Shown piece by piece: positions 13,868 through 22,389 of a stretch of 35,101 nucleotides of DNA (the stretch's first letter is position 1; each line of letters starts with the position of its first letter). Origin of the DNA: an uncultured Spirochaetales bacterium (GTDB taxonomy: Bacteria; Spirochaetota; Spirochaetia; Sphaerochaetales; Sphaerochaetaceae); the NCBI GenBank assembly GCA_902803145.1, contig CADCOT010000120.1, positions 1 through 35,101 of the forward strand, given 5' to 3'. The notes below the pieces were generated by a model, which did not search any database, was not told the DNA's origin, and saw nothing but the letters and a program-made list of their open reading frames with translations. A program made the translations under genes and the position numbers.

Positions 13868-16126
13868 TCAACCTACTTCGCCGTTGATGTATTTCTTTGC
13901 TGTGACCTTCTGGCCGTTTGCGGAAACAAGGGCTTTGCCGTCAACGGAAAGCACTCCGTCCTTTGTGTACAGGGGCATTGCAAAGAAGTGATCGGGTTTG
14001 ACGTAGAACATCTTGCCCTCGGGGTTTGACAGACCTTCGGGGCACAGAGTTGTGCCGACAGCAAGATCATCTGCAAACAGAACTTCACAAGTTGTGTGCT
14101 CAGGAGCATTGGGGTCAGAAGCGGCAAGAAGCATGCCGTAACTCTTTACTCCGCGGAAGTTTGCAGGTTTGAGGTTGCTGACAAGAACAATGTTTTTGTT
14201 AAGAAGTTCTTCAGGTTTGTAGTAAGCAACAATTGAAGAAACAATTGTTCTGGGCTCTTCCTCGCCTGTGTCCAGTTTGAGGATGTAAAGGAAGTCTCCC
14301 TCAGGATGCTTGTTGACCTCGACAATCTTTGAAACCTTAAGGACAACCTTTTCTGCAAAGCGTTCTGCAACGCTTTTTTCTTCAGTATTTTCGTTATTCA
14401 CAGTATTCACCTTCTTATCAGAATTTTTCTTATCAGATGCAACAGATGCAGACTCTGTAGCAGCACGCTCTTCCTGACTACCGGAGAAACGCACTTTAAG
14501 TGCATCAACAAAAGCATTGTCAAGCTTTGTAAAGAGGTAGCTCACTTCGCCAAGTTTGACATTGCCGGCCTCTGTGCCCAGATTGTCCCAGTTCTGACCG
14601 CTAAGTCCAAGCATGGAAAGAAGTTTCTCACTTGTGGACGGCATGTACGGAGTAACCATGATGCCAAGGTCACGGATAAGATTGACCAGGGTTCTGAGCA
14701 CTGTCTTGGTGCGATCGGGATCGGTGTTGCGAAGCTTCCACGGCTCTGTTTCCTGGAACACCTTGTTGCCAAGGTCGGAAAGCTCAAAGATGGCGTGAAG
14801 TGCATCACGCTCCTCTGCCCTCTCAAGCAGGTCTGTAATTTCAGCTTCGCGCTCGCGGATTTGTTTCATAAGGTCAGAGTCGGAAGGACCGTCACCGAGG
14901 GTGCCGTCAAAGAAACGGCTAATGAACGTAAGGGCGCGGTTTACAAGGTTGGAAAGGTTGCCGACAAGTTCGCCGTTAACCTTTTCCTGGAAATCCTTCC
15001 ATGTAAAGTCAACATCGCCGTGCTCCGGGCGATTGTAGAACATCCAGAAACGCCAGACATCGGCAGGAATGCCGGTACTCTCAACGTCATTTCCAAAGAT
15101 GCCAATTCCATGGCTCTTGGAGAACTTACCGCCCTCGTAGTTAAGGTACTCGGTGGAGCTCATGTGGTGAAGCATGGTCCAGTTTTCACCGCTGGCAAGC
15201 TGAGTTGCCGGGAAAATGACGGTGTGGAACGGAATGTTATCCTTGCCAATGAACTGGAAGAGCCTTGTCTTTTCATTGTCGTGCCACCAAGAAGACCACT
15301 CTTCCGGCTTAGCGCACTTGGAAATTGAAATGTAACCGATGGGTGCATCAAACCAAACGTAGAAGACCTTGTCCTCGTAACCGGGCTTGGGAACGGGAAT
15401 GCCCCACTTAAGATCACGTGTTATGCAGCGCTCCTTAAGGCCGTCGCGAATCCAGCTCTTTGTGACCTGAACCGCATTTTTGGCCCAAAAACCATCAACA
15501 GAGGTCTTTTCCATCCAAGTTTGGAGCATTGGAAGAGCCTTGGGCAGGTCAATGTAGAGGTGGCGTGTATTCTTAACAACAGGTGTGCTGCCGCAGACAC
15601 CGCAACGCGGATCAATCAGCTCTGTGGGCTCAAGAAGGGTCTGACAGGCATCGCACTGGTCCCCGCGGGCATCTTTACTGCCGCAGTGAGGACATGTGCC
15701 TTCAACAAAGCGGTCTGCAAGAAAGCGCTGACACTTGGGACAGTAGAGCTGGCTGCTCTCCTTCTCCGTAATGTAGCCGGCAGCGTCAACTTCCTTGAAA
15801 ATTCTCTGGACAATCTCAGTCTGCTGCGGCGTTGATGTGCGCCCAAAGTAGTCAAAGGAAATGTTGAACCACTTGTAAATTTCCTCGTGGATTGCATGGT
15901 AGTGGTCGCACAGTGCCTTTGGCGATACTCCTTCCTTTGCCGCACGTGTTTCAGTGGCTGTGCCGTACTCGTCAGTACCGCACACATAGAGGGTTTCATA
16001 ACCGCGAGAGCGGCAGAAACGGGCAAAGACATCGGCCGAAAGGACCTGAAGCAGATTCCCAAGATGGGGAATGTTGTTAACGTAAGGAAGTGCGCTTGTT
16101 ATAAGGCGTCTGGTAGTTTGTTTCAT
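13868..16126 (-). CDS. metG: Methionyl-tRNA synthetase with C-terminal tRNA-binding domain
   Basis: MetRS charges initiator and elongator tRNA-Met, 752 residues. The class I HIGH motif appears as HLGN at 21-24, and KMSKS as KFSKS at 334-338. The connective peptide has four zinc-knuckle CxxC pairs (Cys129/132, 145/148, 158/161, 175/178). Residues from about 640 form an EMAPII-like OB-fold dimerisation/tRNA-binding domain (VEVNKHPEGDFLYILKLDTG). A charged Ser/Lys/Asn linker with low complexity lies near residues 565-595. No Shine-Dalgarno precedes the ATG, and the predicted -10 box is nine bases away, so the mRNA may be leaderless. Confidence 0.97.
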   Translation of the reverse strand: MKQTTRRLITSALPYVNNIPHLGNLLQVLSADVFARFCRSRGYETLYVCGTDEYGTATETRAAKEGVSPKALCDHYHAIHEEIYKWFNISFDYFGRTSTPQQTEIVQRIFKEVDAAGYITEKESSQLYCPKCQRFLADRFVEGTCPHCGSKDARGDQCDACQTLLEPTELIDPRCGVCGSTPVVKNTRHLYIDLPKALPMLQTWMEKTSVDGFWAKNAVQVTKSWIRDGLKERCITRDLKWGIPVPKPGYEDKVFYVWFDAPIGYISISKCAKPEEWSSWWHDNEKTRLFQFIGKDNIPFHTVIFPATQLASGENWTMLHHMSSTEYLNYEGGKFSKSHGIGIFGNDVESTGIPADVWRFWMFYNRPEHGDVDFTWKDFQEKVNGELVGNLSNLVNRALTFISRFFDGTLGDGPSDSDLMKQIREREAEITDLLERAEERDALHAIFELSDLGNKVFQETEPWKLRNTDPDRTKTVLRTLVNLIRDLGIMVTPYMPSTSEKLLSMLGLSGQNWDNLGTEAGNVKLGEVSYLFTKLDNAFVDALKVRFSGSQEERAATESASVASDKKNSDKKVNTVNNENTEEKSVAERFAEKVVLKVSKIVEVNKHPEGDFLYILKLDTGEEEPRTIVSSIVAYYKPEELLNKNIVLVSNLKPANFRGVKSYGMLLAASDPNAPEHTTCEVLFADDLAVGTTLCPEGLSNPEGKMFYVKPDHFFAMPLYTKDGVLSVDGKALVSANGQKVTAKKYINGEVG

Positions 16127-16135
16127 AACAGGCTT

Positions 16136-16164
16136 ATATTAAAGATGCATTTGATTTTATTCAA
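16136..16164 (-). promoter_or_regulatory. metG promoter
   Basis: On the minus strand TTGAAT (16159-16164) and TAATAT (16136-16141) are 17 bases apart. The -10 box ends nine bases before the metG ATG. It overlaps the divergent hflK promoter. Confidence 0.55.
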
Positions 16165-16179
16165 CTGCGTTATTATATT
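16151..16179 (+). promoter_or_regulatory. hflK promoter
   Basis: TTGATT (16151-16156) and TATATT (16174-16179) have a 17-base spacer, 36 bases before the hflK ATG, which has AAGGAGG. Its -35 region is shared with the metG promoter on the other strand. Confidence 0.55.
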
Positions 16180-16215
16180 TAGATTGTGAAATTTCAGTAA
16201 TATAAGGAGGTTTCA

Positions 16216-17247
16216 ATGGCTTTTGATTTCAATGGTTACAGACCTGAAGAACAGAATGCCAGACCACCCAGGTACAGAAAGCCTGTAAACATCAAACTGA
16301 AAGGCAAGCACATCTTTTTGATTGTCCTGGCAGTTTTTGTATTGGTTACAGTTATTTCCTCAGTATTCATGGTGGACCAGAAAGAACAGGCAGTAGTACT
16401 CAGGTTCGGCAAATACAACCGTACAGTCGGCCCCGGACTTCATATTAAACTCCCCTTCGGACTTGAACGCAGCTACATAGTTGCAACCCAGAGCGTACAG
16501 ACAATGAGCTTTGGATACAGAACAAGCCAGGCAGGAGGTATAGGAGGCGGTTCAAGCCGCTACAACTACAGCGGATACGCCAACGAGTCCACAATGCTCA
16601 CCGGAGACCTGAATATTGTAGAGGCAGAATGGATTGTTCAGTACAGAATTGAAGATCCCAAGATGTGGCTGTTTAACGTTTACAATAACGAGCAGACAAT
16701 CTCCGATATTTCAAAGTCTGTCATAAACCAGCTTGTAGGAGACCTCCCCATTCTGAGCATCATGACAAGTGAAAGAGCCACAATTGAATCCGATGCCCAG
16801 ACCAAACTCCAGGAAACACTTTCTTCCTACAACATGGGTGTAAGAATTCTGACAGTCAAACTCCAGGACGTTGTACCGCCGGCAGGTTATGTTCAGGACG
16901 CCTTTGAAGATGTTAACAAGGCAATTCAGGACATGAACAAACTTATCAACGAAGGTAAGGAAAGCTACAACAGCATAATCCCGGCAGCCCAGGGCGAGGC
17001 CAACAGACTTATCCAGGAAGCAGAAGGTTATGCTGCAGAACGTGTTAACACAGCCAAGGGTGATGTTGCCCGTTTTGAGAGTGTGAGAAATGAATATTCC
17101 ACAAGCAAGGAAGTAACAAAAGAAAGACTTTATCTTGAGGCAATGGAAGAAGTTATGAGCAACGGAAACGTAACTGTCATAGACTCCTCACTTGAAGGAG
17201 TGCTTCCGCTTTACAACCTTGGAAACACAGCAGGAGGTGCAAAATGA
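16216..17247 (+). CDS. hflK: HflK membrane protease regulator (SPFH family)
   Basis: HflK, with HflC, forms a large SPFH/prohibitin cage around the FtsH protease and modulates its activity. The 343-residue protein has a cytoplasmic Pro/Arg-rich N-tail, one transmembrane helix at about residues 35-55 and the SPFH domain beginning QKEQAVVLRFGKYNRTVGPG. A Gly/Ser-rich insert lies near residue 110. The coiled-coil segment contains IPAAQGEANRLIQEAEGYAA, typical of HflK. The gene overlaps hflC by four bases (ATGA). Confidence 0.93.
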   Translation: MAFDFNGYRPEEQNARPPRYRKPVNIKLKGKHIFLIVLAVFVLVTVISSVFMVDQKEQAVVLRFGKYNRTVGPGLHIKLPFGLERSYIVATQSVQTMSFGYRTSQAGGIGGGSSRYNYSGYANESTMLTGDLNIVEAEWIVQYRIEDPKMWLFNVYNNEQTISDISKSVINQLVGDLPILSIMTSERATIESDAQTKLQETLSSYNMGVRILTVKLQDVVPPAGYVQDAFEDVNKAIQDMNKLINEGKESYNSIIPAAQGEANRLIQEAEGYAAERVNTAKGDVARFESVRNEYSTSKEVTKERLYLEAMEEVMSNGNVTVIDSSLEGVLPLYNLGNTAGGAK

Positions 17248-18221
17248 GTGCAAAATCATTGCGTAAGTACATTATCCTTGCAGTCGTGGTTGTAGTATTC
17301 CTGATTGCCAACCCCCTGTGGATTCTCTCCGAAGGCGAGCAGGCAGTTGTTACCCGCTTCGGAAAGATTGTAGACGTCCAGACCCAGCCCGGACTGAAGA
17401 TCAAGATGCCCTTTGTGGACAGCGTTACCCGCTACTCCTCCAAGATCCTCTCTTGGGACGGCGACCCGCAGCGCATCCCCACCAAGGAAAACCAGTTCAT
17501 CTACGTTGATCCCACAAGCCGCTGGGTAATTTCAGACCCCGCCCTCTTCTATGAGACGGTCAATACTACAAGTACTGCCCAGCTCAGGCTGGACGATATT
17601 CTTGACTCCACAATCCGTACTGTAATAAGTGAGAACTCGCTCAACGAAGCCGTACGTAACAGTAACAGAATCAACACAATGCAGGTTGTAGAGGAAGTTT
17701 CCAGCGTAGAAAATATGGAAGACGCAGAGCGCCTCAAGTCCCTTACCCTGTCCAATGTCCAGCAGGAAACCATCTACAAGGGTCGTGAGGTTCTTTCCAA
17801 ACAGATGCTTGAGAACGCAAGTTCCTACACAAAGCAGTACGGCATTACACTGGTTGACATTATCATCCGCCAGATCCGCTACTCTGACGACCTTACAGAA
17901 AGTGTCTACCAGCGTATGATTAAGGAAAGAAACCAGATTGCAGAAGCCTACCGCTCATACGGTCGCGGACAGAAAGCCGAGTGGGAAGGAAAGACAAAGA
18001 GCGAACAGCAGTCAATCCTCAGCTCTGCCTATGCTGAGAGCGAACGCATCAAAGGTATTGCAGATGCTCAGGCAACAAGAATCTACGCAGACGCCTACAA
18101 CCAGGATCCAGAGTTCTTTGAACTGTGGAGAACATTGGAGTCTTACAGAAAGACCATCCCCGGCATGAGCAAGATTCTGACAACAGATCTGCCATACTTC
18201 AATGTTATGTACAACAAGTAA
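17244..18221 (+). CDS. hflC: HflC membrane protease regulator (SPFH family)
   Basis: Partner of HflK in the FtsH-associated SPFH complex, 325 residues. It has a single N-terminal membrane anchor (IILAVVVVVFLIANPLWIL) and the SPFH start EGEQAVVTRFGKIV. The later block DIIIRQIRYSDDLTESVYQR and a Glu/Ala-rich coiled coil with GQKAEWEGKTKSEQQSILSS are HflC-like. The start ATG 17244 has AGGAGG upstream within hflK. A terminator follows the gene at 18241-18281. Confidence 0.93.
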   Translation: MSAKSLRKYIILAVVVVVFLIANPLWILSEGEQAVVTRFGKIVDVQTQPGLKIKMPFVDSVTRYSSKILSWDGDPQRIPTKENQFIYVDPTSRWVISDPALFYETVNTTSTAQLRLDDILDSTIRTVISENSLNEAVRNSNRINTMQVVEEVSSVENMEDAERLKSLTLSNVQQETIYKGREVLSKQMLENASSYTKQYGITLVDIIIRQIRYSDDLTESVYQRMIKERNQIAEAYRSYGRGQKAEWEGKTKSEQQSILSSAYAESERIKGIADAQATRIYADAYNQDPEFFELWRTLESYRKTIPGMSKILTTDLPYFNVMYNK

Positions 18222-18240
18222 ATAACACGCAAATACAGTG

Positions 18241-18281
18241 AAAGGGTTGTAACACAATGTGATGTTACAGCCCTTTCTTTT
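18241..18281 (+). terminator. hflKC terminator
   Basis: AAAGGGTTGTAACA (18241-18254) pairs with TGTTACAGCCCTTT (18263-18276), with one mismatched pair, around an eight-base loop. CTTTTT follows. Confidence 0.85.
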
Positions 18282-18365
18282 TGCCTTATGGACAATGGCT
18301 ATTTACAACTATGATTTAGAATCTATATAAGTTTTGTATCCTTTTTGAATAAGTACTGTATTGGA

Positions 18366-19718
18366 TTACTTGTCCTTATCTTTGCTAAGTTTTACAACCA
18401 GAGCACTGAGGGCAATCAGGGCAATTACGTTGGGAATTACCATTATCTGATTGAAGAAGTCTGCAAGTTCCCAGACAAGGTCGTTGGAAAGCAGAGAGCC
18501 AAGGAAGATAAAGGCAAGAGCCACCAAGGAGTAAAGAGGCACAGCCTTTTTGCCAAACAGATACTGGAAGTTGATCTTACCGAAAAGGTTCCAGCTGAGG
18601 ATTGTTGAGAAGGCAAAGAACAGAAGACATACGGCAACAAAGATTGCACCGGGTCCTGCACCGAGAATGCCTTCAAATGCAATCTGGGCCATATTGGTTT
18701 TTGTAACACCTTCAAGAGTTGCACCTGAACCTGTGTAGAAGACTGTGATTACAACCAAAGCTGTCATTGTAAGAACAACAAAGGTGTCAATGAAAAGACC
18801 TACCATGGCCACTACTCCCTGGTCATGAGGTTTCTTAACATTGGCCATAGCATGTGCATGAGGTGTGGAACCCATACCGGCCTCGTTGGAGAAAAGGCCG
18901 CGCTTTGCACCCTGGCTGATTGCAGTCTTAAGAGCATATCCAAGACTACCGCCAATTACAGACTGGGGATGGAAAGCACTTGAGAAGATAACACCGAATG
19001 TGCGTGGAATAAGAGTGATTCTTGAAAATATAACTATAAGACAGCCAAGGAGATACAAAACTGCCATTATAGGAACAAGCTTTTCTGTAACAGAGGCAAT
19101 ACGCTGAACTCCGCCAAGGAAGATCATTGCAGCTATGGCAGTTACAGCAACTCCAACAATCCATGTAGGAATGTTGAATGCACGGGCGCAGGACTCGCCA
19201 ATGGAGTTAGACTGAACCATGCTGCCCATAAAACCAAGGGCAAGAATAATTGCAACACTGAAGAAACCGGCAAGAATCTTTCCAAAAGAATTTGGGAATG
19301 CCCTTCTAATGTAGAAAACAGGACCGCCGTGAATAGTTCCGTCTTCATCTTTAATTCTAGTTTCAACGGCTAGAACAGCCTCTGAATAGATTGTAGCCAT
19401 TCCAAAGAAGGCAATAATCCACATCCAGAAGATTGCACCGGGACCGCCAATGAGTATTGCACCGCAAGCTCCTACAATGTTTCCGGTTCCTACCTGAGCT
19501 GCAATTGCAGTGGCAAGGGCCTGAAAAGATGTAAGACCGCTCTTGTGTTTACCGCCATTTAGGCTGATTTCGCCAAAAAAGCGCTTCCAACCCTCTTTGA
19601 AGCAGCGAATCTGGATAAATCGGGTCTTAATAGTAAAGAAAAGACCCGTACCGACAAGAAGTGCAATGAGCACGTAATCAGAAAGATAACTGTTCAGTGT
19701 ATGTACTAAATTCAACAT
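18366..19718 (-). CDS. alsS: Sodium:alanine/glycine symporter (AGCS family)
   Basis: AGCS-type secondary transporter importing alanine or glycine with Na+. The 450-residue protein has about 10-11 transmembrane helices. Family blocks include GLTSFQALATAIAAQVGTGN, IWMWIIAFFGMA (here FWMWIIAFFGMATIYSEAVL) and KRGLFSNEAGMGSTPHAHA. Substrate cannot be set from sequence alone, and the gene symbol follows the usual annotation. It is the third gene of arsR-ybaY-alsS, 20 bases after the lipoprotein gene. There is no strong ribosome-binding site. Confidence 0.9.
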   Translation of the reverse strand: MLNLVHTLNSYLSDYVLIALLVGTGLFFTIKTRFIQIRCFKEGWKRFFGEISLNGGKHKSGLTSFQALATAIAAQVGTGNIVGACGAILIGGPGAIFWMWIIAFFGMATIYSEAVLAVETRIKDEDGTIHGGPVFYIRRAFPNSFGKILAGFFSVAIILALGFMGSMVQSNSIGESCARAFNIPTWIVGVAVTAIAAMIFLGGVQRIASVTEKLVPIMAVLYLLGCLIVIFSRITLIPRTFGVIFSSAFHPQSVIGGSLGYALKTAISQGAKRGLFSNEAGMGSTPHAHAMANVKKPHDQGVVAMVGLFIDTFVVLTMTALVVITVFYTGSGATLEGVTKTNMAQIAFEGILGAGPGAIFVAVCLLFFAFSTILSWNLFGKINFQYLFGKKAVPLYSLVALAFIFLGSLLSNDLVWELADFFNQIMVIPNVIALIALSALVVKLSKDKDK

Positions 19719-19738
19719 GAGATAACAATAAGGTGTAA

Positions 19739-20173
19739 TCAGTTCAATGTCAAAGAAATATTCTCAGGGGGATAAGAAGGAACCAGAGCTGTTTTATCGC
19801 TTAGGTAGGTAGTTCCGTCGTTTGTAAAAGTAAGAGAAACAGAGTAAAAAGCACCGTCTACAAGCTCAGATTCATCAAAACGAATGCTGAACTGGAAGGG
19901 GAAACGCTGGATGTTACGGATTCTCTGATGGGAAAGTTCTTTCATATTTTCACCGTCAACCATCATAAGAGAGATATCCAAAGTTGAGTTTTCAGTAGGA
20001 AGATAGTAGCCACGTCCGTAATCAACAGTCCCCTTCACTATACCTATTACCGACTCTTTTAATGAAGAAGATGTTTTTTCAAGTGAAAACATAGAGATGG
20101 CTGCCGTTGCACAGGAAGCAACGATAAAAATGGTGAGAAAAACAACTAAAGGATTAGCCCAACGTCTCTTCAT
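19739..20173 (-). CDS. YbaY-family putative lipoprotein
   Basis: From ATG 20173 (GGAG four bases upstream, overlapping the arsR end by 20 bases) the product has 144 residues. It starts MKRRWANPL, then a hydrophobic stretch ending in the lipobox-like VASC, so lipidation at that Cys is likely. The rest resembles the YbaY/YscW-like beta-sandwich: a repeated Gly-Thr/Val strand (VKGTVDYGRGYYLP), LDISLMMVDG, FPFQFSIRFDESEL and YSVSLTFTNDG. A longer frame starting at 20218 would overlap arsR by 65 bases and lacks a ribosome-binding site. Function in the family is unknown. Confidence 0.65.
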   Translation of the reverse strand: MKRRWANPLVVFLTIFIVASCATAAISMFSLEKTSSSLKESVIGIVKGTVDYGRGYYLPTENSTLDISLMMVDGENMKELSHQRIRNIQRFPFQFSIRFDESELVDGAFYSVSLTFTNDGTTYLSDKTALVPSYPPENISLTLN

Positions 20174-20447
20174 AATGCTCCAAACCAAGTGCAAGAATTC
20201 TTGAGATATGGTCATCATTTAACTTGTAGATAACGTTCTTACCATCTTTGCGCCAACTGACAAGGCGTGCCACACGCAAAAGTTTGAGGTGCTGACTTAC
20301 ACTTGATTGTGCAATGCCAAGTTCAGAAGAAATTGCATTGACGTTAGACTCACCTTTATCAAGAAAATAAAGAATTCTGAGCCTTGTGCTGTCTCCAAAC
20401 ACTTTGTAGAAGTCTGCAATGTCTGAATATTCTTCATCAGGAAGCAT
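20154..20447 (-). CDS. ArsR/SmtB-family repressor with an alpha-5 metal site
   Basis: A 97-residue winged-helix repressor. The recognition helix is in ISSELGIAQSSVSQHLKLLR, and the wing is WRKDGKNVIYKL. The alpha-3 Cys box of ArsR/CadC (ELCVC) is absent. The final helix has Asp78, His80, His91 and Glu94 with spacings 2, 11 and 3, identical to the zinc site of SmtB (Asp104, His106, His117, Glu120). It therefore looks like a zinc or cobalt sensor by residues. It leads the arsR-ybaY-alsS operon, with a palindrome upstream. Confidence 0.88.
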   Translation of the reverse strand: MLPDEEYSDIADFYKVFGDSTRLRILYFLDKGESNVNAISSELGIAQSSVSQHLKLLRVARLVSWRKDGKNVIYKLNDDHISRILALGLEHYEETLG

Positions 20448-20457
20448 AGAACACCTC

Positions 20458-20476
20458 TTGTGATATTATATAACAA
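20458..20476. promoter_or_regulatory. Palindromic operator in the arsR/NSUN-like divergent region
   Basis: TTGTGATATTATATAACAA is a 9-1-9 inverted repeat with one mismatched pair. It overlaps a minus-strand TATAAT (20465-20470) for arsR and the plus-strand -35 TTGTGA (20458-20463), paired at 17 bases with TTATCT (20481-20486). The position fits an ArsR-type operator controlling both directions. Confidence 0.5.
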
Positions 20477-20501
20477 AAGATTATCTGTTAAAATTCAAAA
20501 A

Positions 20502-21290
20502 ATGGCCAAAAAGACAAAGACGGATGCAAAAATACTGTTTGACTCTTACTACAGGGAAATCTACAAAGACAGATGGGATAGCCTTAAAGAAGCAATGCTT
20601 CAGCCATCTAACCCTATTTCTTTGTCAGACAAGCTGTTAACACCCTACTATCTTGATAAGGCATCTCTTACGGCAGCCCAGGCACTTCCCATAGAAAAAG
20701 GCGATAAAGTGCTGGATATGTGCGCTGCTCCGGGAGGAAAAACTCTTTCAATAGCTTTGCGGCTTAACGGTACAGGAAGCCTTGTTTCAAATGACAGATC
20801 TCCGTCCAGAAGACAGAGGCTCAAAAATGTAATTGACTCCTGCCTTGATGAAAGACAGAAAAGCATTATTACAGTAACTGGACATGACAGTACCAAATGG
20901 GGACTTTATGAAAAGGATGTCTATGACAAGATTCTTCTGGATGCTCCGTGTTCAAGTGAACGTCATGTCATTAAAGATGAAACAGAACTTTCTAAGTGGA
21001 GTGCAAACAGGCCAAAGGTAATTGCATTAAATCAATTTGCCATGTTGGCAGCTGCCCTGGATGCTGTAAAAGTTGGGGGCCTTATCCTCTATAGCACCTG
21101 TTCTATCAACCCGGAAGAGGATGACAAAGTAATTGAGAAATTATTCCGTAAACGGACTGATAAATTTGAACTTGTTAGCATAGATGACCAAAACAATGCT
21201 GAAAAGACTGAATTTGGCTATATAGTTCTTCCTGACACATCCAACGGTGAAGGTCCGTTGTTCTTTACTCTTATAAGGAAAATAAAATGA
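20502..21290 (+). CDS. RNA (cytosine-C5)-methyltransferase, NOL1/NOP2/Sun family, short form
   Basis: A SAM-dependent m5C RNA methyltransferase of 262 residues from ATG 20502. Motif I is DMCAAPGGKT at 72-81. Motif IV is DAPCSSERH with Cys150, and motif VI is YSTCSINPEED with catalytic Cys200. The protein lacks the RsmB N-terminal RNA-binding domain and a C-terminal PUA. The DAPCSSERH motif looks closer to the NSUN3/NSUN4 type (DVPCxxDRH) than to E. coli RsmB/RsmF. The target is presumably rRNA or tRNA (inference). A GTG at 20460 would fall in the promoter. There is no Shine-Dalgarno. The stop overlaps the next ATG (ATGA). Confidence 0.85.
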   Translation: MAKKTKTDAKILFDSYYREIYKDRWDSLKEAMLQPSNPISLSDKLLTPYYLDKASLTAAQALPIEKGDKVLDMCAAPGGKTLSIALRLNGTGSLVSNDRSPSRRQRLKNVIDSCLDERQKSIITVTGHDSTKWGLYEKDVYDKILLDAPCSSERHVIKDETELSKWSANRPKVIALNQFAMLAAALDAVKVGGLILYSTCSINPEEDDKVIEKLFRKRTDKFELVSIDDQNNAEKTEFGYIVLPDTSNGEGPLFFTLIRKIK

Positions 21291-22387
21291 TTTGTGTTTC
21301 AATTGTTAATTGTAATTCATACTCAGAAGAAGATGTAAAAGAGGCTGTATACAAAGTCTGTGACACTTCAAAATTTCCCAATGTCAAAGGCAAAAAGATT
21401 CTTTTAAAGCCAAATATACTTTCAGATGCAGAACCTTCTGAGAGCATTACCACAAACCCCCAGGTTGTAAGACAGGTAATCAGATACTGCAAGGAAAAAG
21501 GTGCAGCAGAAATCTATGTTGGAGATTCTCCGGGAATGCAGGGACCTAACTTTAAGCCTGTTAAGTGCGGAATCTATGCAGTTTGTGAAGAAGAAGGAGC
21601 TATTTGGACAGATTTTACCAAGGATCCTGTTGTAAAGCATCTTGATGCTGTTAATACAAAGATTCCTGTTGCTGCTATTACAGATGAGGCAGATGTAATT
21701 ATCGGAATATGTAAGATGAAAAACCATCAGCTTATGTATATAACAGGAGCTGTAAAGAACTTCTTCGGAACAGTTCCCAATCTGAATAAGAGCCAGCAGC
21801 ATCTTAAGTATCAATCACGTGAAAACTTTGCAAAAATGATTGTAAATCTTCATGAAACAATCAAACCCGACTTCTCAATTATGGACGGCGTTGTTGCAAT
21901 GGAGGGTCCGGGACCTGCAAACGGAAGTCCCAGAAAGGTTGGCTTGATTCTTGGAAGTGAAAATGACTTTGCCTTAGATCAGGCACAGGCCACTATTATG
22001 GGCTATGATGCTGACAGCATTCCAATCATTTCTGAAGCCAAAAAACAAAAACTTGTGCCAAAAGAAATTAACTACCCTGTTCTTAAACCCGAAGACTTGG
22101 TGATTAAGGATTTTGTAAGGATACCTTACAGAAAGAAAACACAGTTTTTCAGTAAGCTGATACTGCCCTTCTTTACCAGATTTATGAACAAGAATAAGAG
22201 CGCAAAGCCCGAATTTGATAAAGAAAAATGTATTCACTGTTTAAAATGCGTTAATATATGTCCGGGACAGGCTCTTACTTTTGATAAAGAAAAGAAGTGC
22301 ATTGTTCCTGATTACAGCAAGTGCATACGCTGTTACTGCTGTCATGAGATGTGCCCTGTTGCAGCAATTGAGGTTAAAGGAAGATAA
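21287..22387 (+). CDS. DUF362 protein with C-terminal 2[4Fe-4S] ferredoxin domain
   Basis: A 366-residue protein. Residues 1-290 form a DUF362 domain (KILLKPNILSDAEPSESITT, EIYVGDSPGMQG, KMKNHQLMYITGAVKNFFGT, MDGVVAMEGPGPANGSPRKV). The C-terminus carries two ferredoxin cysteine sets, CIHCLKCVNICP and CIRCYCCHEMCP, each fit for a [4Fe-4S] cluster. No biochemical role is established for most members; an iron-sulphur redox function is inferred. It overlaps the methyltransferase by four bases and is two bases from the next gene, so the three form one operon. Confidence 0.88.
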   Translation: MICVSIVNCNSYSEEDVKEAVYKVCDTSKFPNVKGKKILLKPNILSDAEPSESITTNPQVVRQVIRYCKEKGAAEIYVGDSPGMQGPNFKPVKCGIYAVCEEEGAIWTDFTKDPVVKHLDAVNTKIPVAAITDEADVIIGICKMKNHQLMYITGAVKNFFGTVPNLNKSQQHLKYQSRENFAKMIVNLHETIKPDFSIMDGVVAMEGPGPANGSPRKVGLILGSENDFALDQAQATIMGYDADSIPIISEAKKQKLVPKEINYPVLKPEDLVIKDFVRIPYRKKTQFFSKLILPFFTRFMNKNKSAKPEFDKEKCIHCLKCVNICPGQALTFDKEKKCIVPDYSKCIRCYCCHEMCPVAAIEVKGR

Positions 22388-22389
22388 AA

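Noticed and set aside
13683-13871. Minus-strand open frame of 62 codons across array C
   Set aside because: Same reason: it runs through the repeats and the metG terminator.
14795-15328. Plus-strand 177-codon open frame inside metG
   Set aside because: Antisense shadow of a conserved synthetase gene.
18282-18365. alsS terminator
   Set aside because: The gap after the hflKC terminator shows no stem with a minus-strand T run; the hflKC hairpin lacks a good T tract on the minus strand.
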